A stretch of 64,000 bases of DNA, from assembly GCA_000721275.1 (NCBI GenBank), contig JOFO01000009.1, positions 123,318 through 187,317 on the forward strand, written 5' to 3'. The DNA comes from Microtetraspora glauca (GTDB lineage Bacteria > Actinomycetota > Actinomycetes > Streptomycetales > Streptomycetaceae). Of the stretch, positions 32,386-41,419 are shown one piece after another. The notes under the pieces were generated by a model. That model saw nothing but the letters and a program-made list of their open reading frames with translations. It was not told the origin of the DNA and ran no database searches. The position numbers and the translations under genes are program-made. Each line of letters starts with the position of its first letter. Position 1 is the stretch's first letter.

Positions 32386-32796
32386 ATGGGTGTGACCGGT
32401 CCGATCCGCGTGGTCGTCGCCAAGCCGGGTCTCGACGGCCACGATCGCGGGGCCAAGGTCATCGCGCGCGCCCTGCGCGACGCCGGGATGGAGGTGATCT
32501 ACACCGGGCTGCACCAGACGCCGGAGCAGATCGTCGACACCGCGATCCAGGAGGACGCCGACGCGATCGGCCTGTCGATCCTCTCGGGGGCGCACAACAC
32601 GCTCTTCGTCAAGGTCATCGAGCTCCTCAAGGAGCGCGACGCGGAGGACATCAAGGTCTTCGGCGGCGGCATCATCCCCGACGCCGACATCCCGCCGCTG
32701 AAGGAGAAGGGCGTCGCGGAGATCTTCACGCCGGGCGCGACGACCGCGTCGATCGTCGACTGGGTCAACGCGAACGTCCGCGTGACGGCCGCCTGA
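32386..32796 (+). CDS. icmB: Cobalamin-binding small subunit of acyl-CoA mutase (isobutyryl-CoA mutase type)
   Basis: A 136-residue adenosylcobalamin-binding subunit. It is a free-standing B12-binding Rossmann domain with the signature D17-x-H19-x-x-G22 (in [12 protein letters not shown]), SxL (LSILSGAH) and GG (VFGGGI) that holds base-off/His-on cobalamin. It should pair with a larger catalytic subunit (IcmA or an MCM-like chain) to isomerise isobutyryl-CoA to n-butyryl-CoA, linking valine catabolism to polyketide precursors. No large subunit lies in the window, as in S. coelicolor where icmA is elsewhere. The ATG at 32386 has GGAGG upstream. It might instead serve another mutase, since solitary subunits cannot be told apart by motif alone. 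Confidence 0.85.
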   Translation: MGVTGPIRVVVAKPGLDGHDRGAKVIARALRDAGMEVIYTGLHQTPEQIVDTAIQEDADAIGLSILSGAHNTLFVKVIELLKERDAEDIKVFGGGIIPDADIPPLKEKGVAEIFTPGATTASIVDWVNANVRVTAA

Positions 32797-32815
32797 CCCC
32801 GCGCCCCGCCGCACC

Positions 32816-32850
32816 CGGCCGGGAGCCCCCTCCGACGAGGCTCCCGGCCG
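32816..32850. terminator. Bidirectional terminator between icmB and the DUF5691 gene
   Basis: A 12-bp perfect stem (CGGCCGGGAGCC at 32816-32827 with 32839-32850) stands between convergent genes. Confidence 0.85.
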
Positions 32851-32871
32851 CGGGCGCGCGCCGCCTTCACC

Positions 32872-34485
32872 TCAGGCGCCCGCCCCGTCCAGCTCCGCGC
32901 ACATCCGGGCCCGGAGGTCCAGGGTGGCCACCAGGCGCTGGAACGCCTCCGCCCAGTACGCGCCCGCGCCGGGCGCCGTGTCCTCCGCTTCCGGGGCCGC
33001 GGCGGCCAGGGCCTCCAGATGCCGGGCGGCCGTGGGGGAGAGGCAGCGCTCCGCCAGGCCCATCACCCCGCTGAAGCTCCACGGGTAGCTGCCCGCGTCG
33101 CGCGCGATGTCCAGGGCGTCGATCACCGCCTCGCCCAGCGGCTCCGCCCACGGCACCGCGCAGACCCCGAGCAGCTGGAACGCCTCCGACAGGCCGTGCG
33201 CCGCCACGAACGCCGCCACCCACGCGGCCCGTTCCGCCGGGTCCAGCGTCGCCAGCAGCTGCGCCCGCTCGGCCAGCGACGAGGTGCCGGGGCCCGTCGC
33301 CGGCGGCACCGACGGGGCGCCCAGCAGGGCGCGCGACCAGGCCGCGTCGCGCTGCCGCACCGCCGCCCGGCACCAGGCGGCGTGCAGCTCCGCCCGCCAG
33401 TCGTCGGCGACCGGCAGCGCCACGATCTCCTCCGGCGTCCGCCCGCCGAACCGGGCCGGCCAGCAGGACAGCGGCGCCGCCTCCACCAGCTGCCCCAGCC
33501 ACCAGGACCGCTCGCCGCGCCCCGACGGCGGCACCGCCGCCACGCCGTCCCGCCGCATCTCCTCGTCGCACTCGTGCGGCGCCTCCACGACGACCGTCGG
33601 CACGGACGCCGTCCGGTCCAGGCCCACACAGGTGACCGCCCGGTCCGCCATCCGGCCCGCGAGCGCCGACTCCGGCAGCGCGGAGAGCAGTTCGGCGGCG
33701 GTCGCCCGGACGTTGCGGCTGCGGTCGGCGAGGGCCGCCTCCAGGAACTCCTCGTCCGCCGCGGACAGTCCCGCGCGCAGCGAGTCCAGGAACATCAGCC
33801 GGTCCTCGGCCCGCTCCCCGGACCAGGTCGCCGCGAGCAGCGCCCGCCCCGCCGCCGGATCCTGCGCCCGTACGGCTCCGAGCAGCGCGACCCGCTCCGC
33901 GAACAGGCCCTCCTCCCACAGCTCCCGCACCGCCTCGGCGTCCTGAGGGTCCGGCAGCGTGCCGCCCGCGCCGGCACCCCGCAGCGCGAACCGCCACTCC
34001 GGGTTGAGCCCCGCCAGCCACAGCCCGCGCGGGCCCGCGAACGCCAGCGCGTGCGGCCGCAGATCGGTGCGCGCCCTGGCCGCGTCCAGCAGCGCCGGCA
34101 GCGCGGCGGCCGGCGCCCGGAAACCGCGCTCCACGGCCAGCGCCAGCCACTGCGGCAGCAGTTCGGCGAGGTCCGGCGCGGTGCCCCGGCGGCCCCCCGA
34201 CGGGGCCGGGGCGGCGCGCCCGGCGAGCAGCAGGTCGAGTCGGCGCCGGGCCGCTTCCGGCAGCGGCGGGCGCGGGTCGTCCGCGGCCGGCGGGGGCGGT
34301 ACGGCGGCGGGCCCGGGCCGCAGCCCCGCGCGGCGCCGCAGGGTCTGCCGGGCGGCGGCGCCGAGCAGCGCGGCGGCGGCGCCGGCGCCGCGGGTGCCGG
34401 ACGGCGGGCGGCGGTCGGTCCCGAGCAGCGCGGACGTCATCAGGTCTTCCCAGCTCGCCTCGGGCGGGGTGTCGGTCGTCGTCAC
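32872..34485 (-). CDS. DUF5691 family protein
   Basis: A 537-residue cytoplasmic protein of the uncharacterised DUF5691 family. It starts MTTTDTPPEASWEDLMTSALLGTDRR, the typical opening of the family, and is Ala/Leu/Arg-rich throughout. Pairs of helices (for example FLEAALADRSRNVRATAAELLSALP) resemble HEAT-like repeats, suggesting a protein-protein scaffold. The GTG start follows GAGGAGGAGAC. It lies 52 bases downstream of the SWIM zinc-finger gene, with which it forms an operon, and is divergent from the MoxR-DUF5682-VWA operon; these five families co-occur in many actinobacteria as I recall. No enzymatic motif is visible. Confidence 0.85.
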   Translation of the reverse strand: MTTTDTPPEASWEDLMTSALLGTDRRPPSGTRGAGAAAALLGAAARQTLRRRAGLRPGPAAVPPPPAADDPRPPLPEAARRRLDLLLAGRAAPAPSGGRRGTAPDLAELLPQWLALAVERGFRAPAAALPALLDAARARTDLRPHALAFAGPRGLWLAGLNPEWRFALRGAGAGGTLPDPQDAEAVRELWEEGLFAERVALLGAVRAQDPAAGRALLAATWSGERAEDRLMFLDSLRAGLSAADEEFLEAALADRSRNVRATAAELLSALPESALAGRMADRAVTCVGLDRTASVPTVVVEAPHECDEEMRRDGVAAVPPSGRGERSWWLGQLVEAAPLSCWPARFGGRTPEEIVALPVADDWRAELHAAWCRAAVRQRDAAWSRALLGAPSVPPATGPGTSSLAERAQLLATLDPAERAAWVAAFVAAHGLSEAFQLLGVCAVPWAEPLGEAVIDALDIARDAGSYPWSFSGVMGLAERCLSPTAARHLEALAAAAPEAEDTAPGAGAYWAEAFQRLVATLDLRARMCAELDGAGA

Positions 34486-34537
34486 GTCTCCTCCTCGGTC
34501 AGGGGCTCGGCGGCGGGTGCGGAACGGCGGCGGAGGG

Positions 34538-35878
34538 TCACAGCAGCGGCACCGTCTCCGCCGGGGCCTCCGGCGACCAGGCGGCGAGCGGCGTGAAACC
34601 CCGGTGGCCGCACTCCCCGAAGACGGTCAGCGGCCCGCCGCCCGACAGGGCCAGCAGGCGCCACAGACCGGGGCGGGAGCGGTCGCCGCCGGTCAGCGGC
34701 AGCGCCTCGCGGCCGTCGGCGTCCGCGAGCTGCCAGCCGTACGCGGCCCGCGCGGGCACCACCCCGGTCAGCGTCACCGGCCACGACTCCAGCCACGGGT
34801 CCTCCCGCAGCGCCCGCCCGTACGCGTCCGCCGCCGCCCCCACCGGGCCGCCCGGCGGCGGCACCACGGGACCGGCCACCGGCACCAGCGGCTCGCCCGG
34901 CTCCGCCCGGAGCTGACCCGCGCCCGCGTGCGGGGTCAGCTCGCCCTCCACCAGCGCGCCGACCGGCAGCGTCAGCGCGGGCGCGCGGCCCGCCGCCCCG
35001 AACGACAGCAGCAGCGCCGTCCGGCCGCTGTCCGTGCCGTACAGCCAGAGGCGACGGGTCGTCAGCCGGCCGTCCCCGGAGTCGTACTGGGCGAGGACCA
35101 GCCACCGGTCGCGCACCGCCGTGCCGCCCGGCGCGGCCGGCAGCCCGACCCGGGTCCGCACCGTCGCCGCCAGCGGCCCGGGCAGCCGGTCGGCGGCCAG
35201 CCACGCCCGGTCCAGCAGATGGACGAGCGCGCACTCCTCCAGGAGCCGCGCCGGCCAGTTCGGACCCGAGCCCGGTATCGCCCCCAGCTCCCGGACCCGG
35301 CCCGCGAGCCCCGGCGCCTGCGCGTCGACCATGCGGGCCGCGGTCTCCTCCCACAGGCCGTACCCCCGCTGCCCGGCCGCCGCGAGCCCGCCGCGCACCA
35401 GGTCCGCGAGGCGGCGCTCCAGCTCCTCCGCGCCCGCCGTCACCCGGGCGGCCCGCCGCTCCGCCCGCCGGCGGGCCGCCTCCGGATCGGCCGGCTGACC
35501 CCCCTCCGCCCGGCGGACCGCCGCCGCGGTCCCCCCGCGCCGCCCCGCGAGCCACGCGGCCGCCCACTCCGGCGGCCCGGCCCCGTCCGGCACGGCCGCC
35601 CCGTCCGCCGCCCACAGCAGCAGCAGTCCCAGCACGTGCTTGCACGGGGACTTGCGGCTCGGGCAGGTGCACGCGTACGCCGGCCCGGCGAGGTCCGCGA
35701 CCGCCCGGTACGGCGTGCGGCCGCTGCCCTTGCAGCTCCCCCAGACGGCCCCCTCGGAGCAGCCCGCGCCGCTCCACGGCCCGGCCGCGCCGAGCCCGCT
35801 CCCCGCTCTGCGCGACGCGTCGTCAGGAGCCAGTGCCAGCACCTGGTCGGACGTCCAGCGCATCCCCGTCGCATTCAT
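34538..35878 (-). CDS. SWIM zinc-finger family protein
   Basis: A protein of about 446 residues. The SWIM motif CxCx(n)CxH is clear near residues 70-90 (YACTCPSRKSPCKHVLGLLL) and should bind one zinc; SWIM domains contact DNA or proteins. The remainder is Ala/Arg/Leu-rich with no known catalytic site. The start is uncertain: ATG 35878 (MNATGMRWTSDQVLALAPD) is used, but a GTG at 35902, a TTG at 35908 or the internal ATG at 35863 are possible. It heads a leftward two-gene operon with DUF5691. Its neighbours (MoxR ATPase, DUF5682, VWA) suggest a role in a chaperone-like or defence module rather than a stand-alone transcription factor. Confidence 0.85.
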   Translation of the reverse strand: MNATGMRWTSDQVLALAPDDASRRAGSGLGAAGPWSGAGCSEGAVWGSCKGSGRTPYRAVADLAGPAYACTCPSRKSPCKHVLGLLLLWAADGAAVPDGAGPPEWAAAWLAGRRGGTAAAVRRAEGGQPADPEAARRRAERRAARVTAGAEELERRLADLVRGGLAAAGQRGYGLWEETAARMVDAQAPGLAGRVRELGAIPGSGPNWPARLLEECALVHLLDRAWLAADRLPGPLAATVRTRVGLPAAPGGTAVRDRWLVLAQYDSGDGRLTTRRLWLYGTDSGRTALLLSFGAAGRAPALTLPVGALVEGELTPHAGAGQLRAEPGEPLVPVAGPVVPPPGGPVGAAADAYGRALREDPWLESWPVTLTGVVPARAAYGWQLADADGREALPLTGGDRSRPGLWRLLALSGGGPLTVFGECGHRGFTPLAAWSPEAPAETVPLL

Positions 35879-36048
35879 GTACCTGACGGTATTCTTCGCC
35901 ACTGACAACGCAGTTGACCTGCGGTTCGTCGCTCCAGGGCCGCCCCGGGGACGGAACAGCTTTGCCGGTCCTTTACGGTGCTGTGCGAGCTCGCGTGAAC
36001 CAGCGCGCGACCTTACGTCCGCACTGATCGTGCAGGGGGAGTACCACC

Positions 36049-36462
36049 ATGAACCGCACCGTCCGCACCGCCGTCTCGGCCCTCGCCGCAGTCGGCCTCG
36101 CGTTCGGGCTCGGCGCCTGTTCCGAGGTGGCCGACAAGGCCGCCGACGAGGTCGACAAGGCCGTCACCGAGAGCTACGAGGTGACCTACGAGGTCACCGG
36201 CACGGACATCACGTCCATCGAGTACCACGCCGGCGACGGCACCGCGATGCAGCCGAAGGTCGAGACCGAGAAGAAGCCCGCCACGCCGTGGAGCAAGACG
36301 GTGAAGCTGCACGGCATCATGCCGCCCGCCGTCATGCCGGTGACCGCCAAGCCGGCCGACCTCGTCTGCAAGGTCGTCTACGAGGGCAAGGTCATCAAGG
36401 AGGCCAAGGGCGAGCAGGCCATGGCCGGCGGCTGCGTCGCCGTCTCCCCGGTCTTCAACTGA
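36049..36462 (+). CDS. MmpS-like lipoprotein
   Basis: A 137-residue lipoprotein. The signal peptide ends in the lipobox LGAC (Cys24) after VGLAFGLGACSEVADK. The mature part is one beta-sandwich-like domain with SYEVTYEVTGTDITSIEYH and PATPWSKTVKLHG, resembling the C-terminal domain of mycobacterial MmpS accessory proteins. Those partner MmpL exporters, but no MmpL is nearby, so the partner is unknown. Two Cys residues in LVCKVVYEG and AGGCVAVSP could form a disulfide outside the cell. AGGGGGA precedes the ATG. It lies between the divergent SWIM-DUF5691 and MoxR-DUF5682-VWA operons and is on the same strand as the latter, 119 bases upstream, so co-transcription is possible. Confidence 0.82.
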   Translation: MNRTVRTAVSALAAVGLAFGLGACSEVADKAADEVDKAVTESYEVTYEVTGTDITSIEYHAGDGTAMQPKVETEKKPATPWSKTVKLHGIMPPAVMPVTAKPADLVCKVVYEGKVIKEAKGEQAMAGGCVAVSPVFN

Positions 36463-36581
36463 CCCTCCCCGGGCTGGCATTCGGGCCCCGAAACCACCCC
36501 TGACCTGCGGCGGCAGCCGATTGTCAGTGGCGTGGTGCACCGTGGATCGCACAGCAGGTCGAACGATCTGGAGGGGGATCC

Positions 36582-37739
36582 ATGACCGTGCCCGAAACCA
36601 TCCCGCAGCCCGGCGCCGGTGCCGTCACGGACACCGGCCCGGGCGGCGCCCGGCCTGCCGCGGAGGCCCTGCGGCCCCACGCCGAGGACGCCTTCGCCCA
36701 CGAACTCGCGGCGCTCGCCGCCACCGACGACCGCCCCAGGCCCGCCCGCTGGCGCCTCTCGCCCCGGGCCGTCGCCACCTACCTCCTCGGCGGCACGCTC
36801 CCCGACGGCACCGTGATCACGCCCAAGTACGTCGGACCCCGCCGCATCGTCGAGGTCGCCGTCACCACGCTCGCCACCGACCGCGCCCTGCTGCTCCTCG
36901 GCGTCCCCGGCACCGCCAAGACCTGGGTCTCCGAGCACCTCGCGGCAGCCGTCAGCGGCGACTCCACCCTCCTCGTCCAGGGCACCGCCGGCACCCCCGA
37001 GGAAGCCATCCGGTACGGGTGGAACTACGCCCGGCTGCTCGCCGAGGGCCCCAGCCGCGCCGCCCTCGTCCCCAGCCCCGTCATGCGGGCCATGGCCCAG
37101 GGCGCGACCGCCCGCGTCGAGGAGCTGACCCGCATCCCCGCCGACGTGCAGGACACGCTCATCACCATCCTGTCCGAGAAGACCCTGCCGGTCCCCGAAC
37201 TCGGCGAGGAGGTCCAGGCCGTCCCCGGCTTCAACCTGATCGCCACCGCCAACGACCGCGACCGGGGCGTCAACGACCTGTCGAGCGCGCTCCGCCGCCG
37301 GTTCAACACCGTGGTGCTGCCGCTGCCCGCCAGCCCCGAGGACGAGGTCGAGATCGTCGCCCGCCGCGTGGAACAGCTCGGCCGCTCCCTCGAACTGCCC
37401 GCCCTGCCCGAGGGCGTCGAGGAGATCCGGCGGGTCGTCACCGTCTTCCGCGAACTCCGCGACGGCGTCACCGCCGACGGCCGCACCCGGCTCAAGTCCC
37501 CGTCCGGGACGCTCTCCACCGCCGAGGCCATCTCCGTCGTCACCGGCGGCCTCGCGCTCGCCGCCCACTTCGGGGACGGCGTGCTCCGCCCCTCGGACGT
37601 CGCCGCCGGACTCCTCGGCGCCGTCGTCCGCGACCCGGCCGCCGACCGCGTCGTCTGGCAGGAGTACCTGGAGACCGTGGTCCGGGAGCGCGACGGCTGG
37701 AAGGACTTCTACCGCGCCTGCCGCGAGGTGAGCGCATGA
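36582..37739 (+). CDS. MoxR-type AAA+ ATPase
   Basis: A 385-residue AAA+ ATPase of the MoxR group, ring chaperones that remodel client proteins together with VWA-domain partners. Walker A is LLGVPGTAKTWVSEHL. The segment ARVEELTRIPADVQDTLITILSEKTLPVPE covers Walker B and the MoxR helix insertion, with a less acidic Walker B than usual. Sensor 1 is FNLIATANDRDRGVNDLSSAL, followed by the arginine-finger region ALRRRFNTVVLPLP. GGAGGGGGATCC gives a strong ribosome binding site. Its stop codon overlaps the start of the DUF5682 gene (ATGA), and the VWA gene follows in the same way, so all three are translated together and probably form one complex. Confidence 0.92.
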   Translation: MTVPETIPQPGAGAVTDTGPGGARPAAEALRPHAEDAFAHELAALAATDDRPRPARWRLSPRAVATYLLGGTLPDGTVITPKYVGPRRIVEVAVTTLATDRALLLLGVPGTAKTWVSEHLAAAVSGDSTLLVQGTAGTPEEAIRYGWNYARLLAEGPSRAALVPSPVMRAMAQGATARVEELTRIPADVQDTLITILSEKTLPVPELGEEVQAVPGFNLIATANDRDRGVNDLSSALRRRFNTVVLPLPASPEDEVEIVARRVEQLGRSLELPALPEGVEEIRRVVTVFRELRDGVTADGRTRLKSPSGTLSTAEAISVVTGGLALAAHFGDGVLRPSDVAAGLLGAVVRDPAADRVVWQEYLETVVRERDGWKDFYRACREVSA

Positions 37740-40051
37740 CGGCCCTCGCCGCGGCGGACGCCCCGGCGGACGCGCGCGGGCGGGCCGACTGGCCCCTGCT
37801 GCTCGGGGTCCGCCACCACGGTCCCGGCTCCGCCCGCGGGGTGCGCGCCGCCCTGGACGCGGCCCGGCCCGACGCGGTGCTGATCGAGGGACCCGCCGAG
37901 GCCGACGCGCTCGTCGCCCTCGCCGCCGACCCGGAGATGCGCCCGCCCGTCGCCCTCCTCGCGCACGCCGCCGACGACCCCGGCCGGGCCGCCTTCTGGC
38001 CCTTCGCCGCCTTCTCGCCCGAGTGGACCGCCGTCCGCTGGGCCATCGGCCGGGGCGTCCCCGTCCGCTTCGTCGACCTGCCCGCCGCCCACACCCTCGC
38101 CACCGCCGACCCCACCTGGGGCGACGGCGAGGACGAGGCCGACGGCGGCGCCCGGATCGACCCGCTCGCCGAACTCGCCCGCGCCGCCGGGTGCGACGAC
38201 CCCGAGCAGTGGTGGGAGGACGTCGTCGAACTCCGCGACGGCGCCGACCCGCTCGCCCCCTTCGCCGCCGTCGCCGACGCCATGGCCGCCCTCCGCGAGC
38301 GGTACGGCCACGGCGGGCACCCGCGCGACCTCGTCCGCGAGGCCCACATGCGACTCCGGCTGCGCGCCGCCCGCAAGGAGTTCGGCGACGCCGTCGCCGT
38401 CGTCTGCGGCGCCTGGCACGTGCCCGCCCTCGCCCGGCGGACCACCGTCACCGCCGACCGCGCCCTCCTCAAGGGCCTGCCCAAGGTGAAGACCGAACTG
38501 ACCTGGGTGCCCTGGACCCACCGCCGGCTCGCCCGCCGCTCCGGATACGGCGCCGGGATCGAGTCCCCCGGCTGGTACGGCCACCTGTTCGCCGCCCCCG
38601 ACCGGCCCGTCGAACGCTGGATGACCAAGGTCGCCGGACTGCTCCGGGAGGCCGACCACCCCGTCTCCTCCGCCCACGTCATCGAGGCCGTCCGGCTCGC
38701 CGAGACCCTGGCCGCCCTGCGCGGCCGGCCCCGCCCCGGCCTCGACGAGACCACCGACGCCGTCCGGGCCGTCCTCTGCGACGGCTCCGACGTGCCGCTC
38801 GCCCTCGTCCGGGACCGGCTCGTCGTCGGCGACGTCCTCGGCGAGGTCCCGGCCGCCGCCCCCGCCGTCCCCCTCCAGCGCGACCTCAGCCGGCTCCAGC
38901 GCTCGCTGCGCCTCAAGCCCGAGGCCGACGAGCGGGAGCTCGGCCTCGACCTGCGCGGCGAGACCGACGCCGCCCGCAGCCGCCTGCTGCACCGGCTGCG
39001 GCTCCTCGGCGTCGACTGGGGCGAGCCCGCCGCCGGCCGCGCCGGCACCGGCACCTTCCGCGAGACCTGGCGGCTGCGCTGGCAGCCCGAACTGCACGTC
39101 CGGGTCGCCGAGGCAGGCGTCTGGGGCACCACCGTCGAGGCCGCCGCCACCGCGCGGGCCGAGGCCCGGGCCCTCGCCGCCGACACCCTCGGCGAGATCA
39201 CCGCGCTCGCCGAGCGGTGCCTGCTCGCCGGGCTCACCGACGCGCTCCCCGCCGTCCTCGGCGCCCTCGCCGACCGGGCCGCGCTCGACGCCGACGTGGC
39301 GCACCTGGCCGACGCGCTGCCCGCCCTCGCCCGCGCGCTGCGGTACGGGGACGTGCGCGGCACCGACACGGCCGCGCTCGCCGGCGTCGCCGCGGGCCTC
39401 GCCGAGCGGATCTGCGTGGGCCTCCCGCCCGCCTGCGTCCACCTCGACGCCGACGCCGCCGCGCAGATGCGGGACCGCCTGGACGCCGTGCACTCCGCCA
39501 TCGGCCTCCTGCCCGGACCGGACGAGGGCCCGGACGCGCTCGTGCTCCGCTGGGCCGGGGTGCTGCGGCGGCTCGCCGGCGGCGAGCGGGTGCCCGGGGT
39601 GATCCGGGGGCGGGCGGCCCGGACCCTGCTGGACGAGGGACGGCTCGCGGACGACGAGACCGCGCGGCTCATGGGACTGGCCCTCTCGCCCGGCACCCCG
39701 CCCGCCGACGCCGCCGCCTGGATCGACGGGTTCGTCGGCGGACCCGGCGGCGGACTGCTCCTGGTCCACGACGACCGGCTCCTCGCCCTCCTCGACGGCT
39801 GGCTCGCCGGCGTGCCCGCCGACGCGTTCACCGACGTCCTCCCGCTGCTGCGGCGCACCTTCGGGGCGTACGAGCCCGGTGTCCGCCGCACCCTCGGCGA
39901 GCTGGCCGCGCGCGGGCCCGGGTCCACCGCCCCCGGCCCCGCCGCCCCCGTCCCCGGGTTCGCCGCCGCGCTCGACGCGGAGCGCGCCGACGGCGTCCTG
40001 CCCCTGCTCCGGCTCGTCCTCGACGGCCCCGACACGGAGGAACCCGCATGA
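37736..40051 (+). CDS. DUF5682 family protein
   Basis: A 771-residue cytoplasmic protein of the uncharacterised DUF5682 family. The N-terminus carries LLGVRHHGPGSARGVRAALD and DAVLIEGPAEADALVALA, then VAVVCGAWHVPALARRT. Together these resemble the Glu/His pattern of TraB/EreA-like hydrolase folds, so a metal-dependent hydrolase is conceivable but unproven. The C-terminal half is helical and Ala/Arg-rich. Start and stop both overlap neighbouring genes by four bases (ATGA), placing it as the middle gene of the MoxR-DUF5682-VWA operon. It is most simply viewed as the client or effector of the MoxR/VWA pair. Confidence 0.85.
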   Translation: MTALAAADAPADARGRADWPLLLGVRHHGPGSARGVRAALDAARPDAVLIEGPAEADALVALAADPEMRPPVALLAHAADDPGRAAFWPFAAFSPEWTAVRWAIGRGVPVRFVDLPAAHTLATADPTWGDGEDEADGGARIDPLAELARAAGCDDPEQWWEDVVELRDGADPLAPFAAVADAMAALRERYGHGGHPRDLVREAHMRLRLRAARKEFGDAVAVVCGAWHVPALARRTTVTADRALLKGLPKVKTELTWVPWTHRRLARRSGYGAGIESPGWYGHLFAAPDRPVERWMTKVAGLLREADHPVSSAHVIEAVRLAETLAALRGRPRPGLDETTDAVRAVLCDGSDVPLALVRDRLVVGDVLGEVPAAAPAVPLQRDLSRLQRSLRLKPEADERELGLDLRGETDAARSRLLHRLRLLGVDWGEPAAGRAGTGTFRETWRLRWQPELHVRVAEAGVWGTTVEAAATARAEARALAADTLGEITALAERCLLAGLTDALPAVLGALADRAALDADVAHLADALPALARALRYGDVRGTDTAALAGVAAGLAERICVGLPPACVHLDADAAAQMRDRLDAVHSAIGLLPGPDEGPDALVLRWAGVLRRLAGGERVPGVIRGRAARTLLDEGRLADDETARLMGLALSPGTPPADAAAWIDGFVGGPGGGLLLVHDDRLLALLDGWLAGVPADAFTDVLPLLRRTFGAYEPGVRRTLGELAARGPGSTAPGPAAPVPGFAAALDAERADGVLPLLRLVLDGPDTEEPA

Positions 40052-41205
40052 GCAGCACCGACGAGCGGCTGCGCCGCTGGCGGCTGGTCCTCGGCGGCGC
40101 CGCGGACGAGACCGCCGGCCGCGCCCTCTCCGGCACCGACGCCGCCATGGACGCCGCCCTCGCCGCCCTCTACGACAGCCGGGACGGGCGGGACGGCCGC
40201 GACGGCGGCGGGGAGCGCGCCGGCGGGCTGGGCGGCTCCGCGCCCTCCGTCGCCCGCTGGCTCGGCGACATCCGCGGCTACTTCCCCAGCTCCGTCGTGC
40301 AGATCATGCAGCGCGACGCCATCGACCGGCTCGGGCTCTCCGCGCTGCTCCTGGAGCCGGAGATGCTGGAGGCCGTCGAGCCCGACGTCCACCTGGTCGG
40401 CACCCTGCTGTCGCTGAACAAGGCGCTGCCCGAGACCACCCGGGAGACCGCCCGGGCCGTCGTCCGCAAGGTCGTCGCCGGCCTGGAGGCCCGGCTCGCG
40501 GCCCGTACCCGGGCGACCGTCACCGGCGCCCTCGACCGGACCGCCCGGATCAGCCGCCCCCGCCACCGGGACATCGACTGGGACCGCACCCTGCGGGCCA
40601 ACCTGAAGCACTACCTCCCCGAGCACCGCACGGTCGTCCCCGAGCGGCTGATCGGCCACGGCCGCGCCTCCCGTGGGGTCCGCAAGGAGGTCGTGCTGTG
40701 CATCGACCAGTCCGGCTCGATGGCCGCGTCCGTGGTGTACGCCTCCGTGTTCGGCGCCGTCCTCGCCTCGCTGAGGTCCGTCGCCACCCGGCTCGTCGTC
40801 TTCGACACCTCCGTCGTCGACCTCACCGACGCCCTCGACGACCCCGTCGACGTCCTCTTCGGCACCCGGCTCGGCGGCGGCACCGACATCAACCGGGCGC
40901 TCGCCTACTGCCAGTCCCGGATCACCCGCCCCGCCGACACCGTCGTCGTCCTCGTCAGCGACCTGTACGAGGGCGGCATCCGCGACGAGATGCTGAAGCG
41001 GGTCGCCGCGATGAAGGCGTCCGGCGTGCAGTTCGTCGCCCTGCTCGCCCTCTCCGACGAGGGCGCCCCCGCCTACGACCGCGAGCACGCCGCCGCGCTC
41101 GCCGCCCTCGGCGCCCCCGCCTTCGCCTGCACCCCCGACCTCTTCCCCGAGGTGATGGCCGCCGCCCTGGAGAAGCGGCCGCTGCCGATACCCGACACCG
41201 CCTGA
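40048..41205 (+). CDS. VWA (CoxE-like) domain protein, MoxR partner
   Basis: A 385-residue protein. The C-terminal von Willebrand factor A domain has an intact MIDAS motif (VVLCIDQSGSMAAS, DxSxS), the downstream Thr/Asp positions in FGTRLGGGTDINRAL, and VVVLVSDLYEGG. The N-terminal 180 residues are helical and typical of CoxE-like MoxR partners. No signal peptide is present, so it acts in the cytoplasm as the metal-dependent co-chaperone of the MoxR ATPase encoded two genes upstream. It is the last gene of the operon and is followed by a hairpin at 41242-41261. Confidence 0.9.
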   Translation: MSSTDERLRRWRLVLGGAADETAGRALSGTDAAMDAALAALYDSRDGRDGRDGGGERAGGLGGSAPSVARWLGDIRGYFPSSVVQIMQRDAIDRLGLSALLLEPEMLEAVEPDVHLVGTLLSLNKALPETTRETARAVVRKVVAGLEARLAARTRATVTGALDRTARISRPRHRDIDWDRTLRANLKHYLPEHRTVVPERLIGHGRASRGVRKEVVLCIDQSGSMAASVVYASVFGAVLASLRSVATRLVVFDTSVVDLTDALDDPVDVLFGTRLGGGTDINRALAYCQSRITRPADTVVVLVSDLYEGGIRDEMLKRVAAMKASGVQFVALLALSDEGAPAYDREHAAALAALGAPAFACTPDLFPEVMAAALEKRPLPIPDTA

Positions 41206-41241
41206 CCGTCGGCCGGCCCCGTACGGAATCCGTCGTCGCCG

Positions 41242-41261
41242 GGCCACCCGGACGGGTGGCC
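41242..41261 (+). terminator. Hairpin after the VWA gene
   Basis: GGCCACCC and GGGTGGCC form an 8-bp stem with loop GGAC, 36 bases after the stop codon. Confidence 0.6.
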
Positions 41262-41419
41262 GCGGGCCGACTGAGGCCCATATCACACTCCCGGCCGAGT
41301 GCCCCTCACCCCGTCCGCCGGTGTGGCGTGAGGGGCGCAACCCCCGCCCCCCGCCTGCCCCGTCGGGGCCGGAGGTGTCCGTGCGGGGGGCCACGGACAG
41401 CCCGTTCGCCCCTACGTTC

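Noticed and set aside
32386..32796. Possibility that icmB is a truncated methylmalonyl-CoA mutase
   Set aside because: Length and start fit the free-standing B12-binding subunit, with its own ribosome binding site and no upstream coding remnant, so it is not a broken gene.
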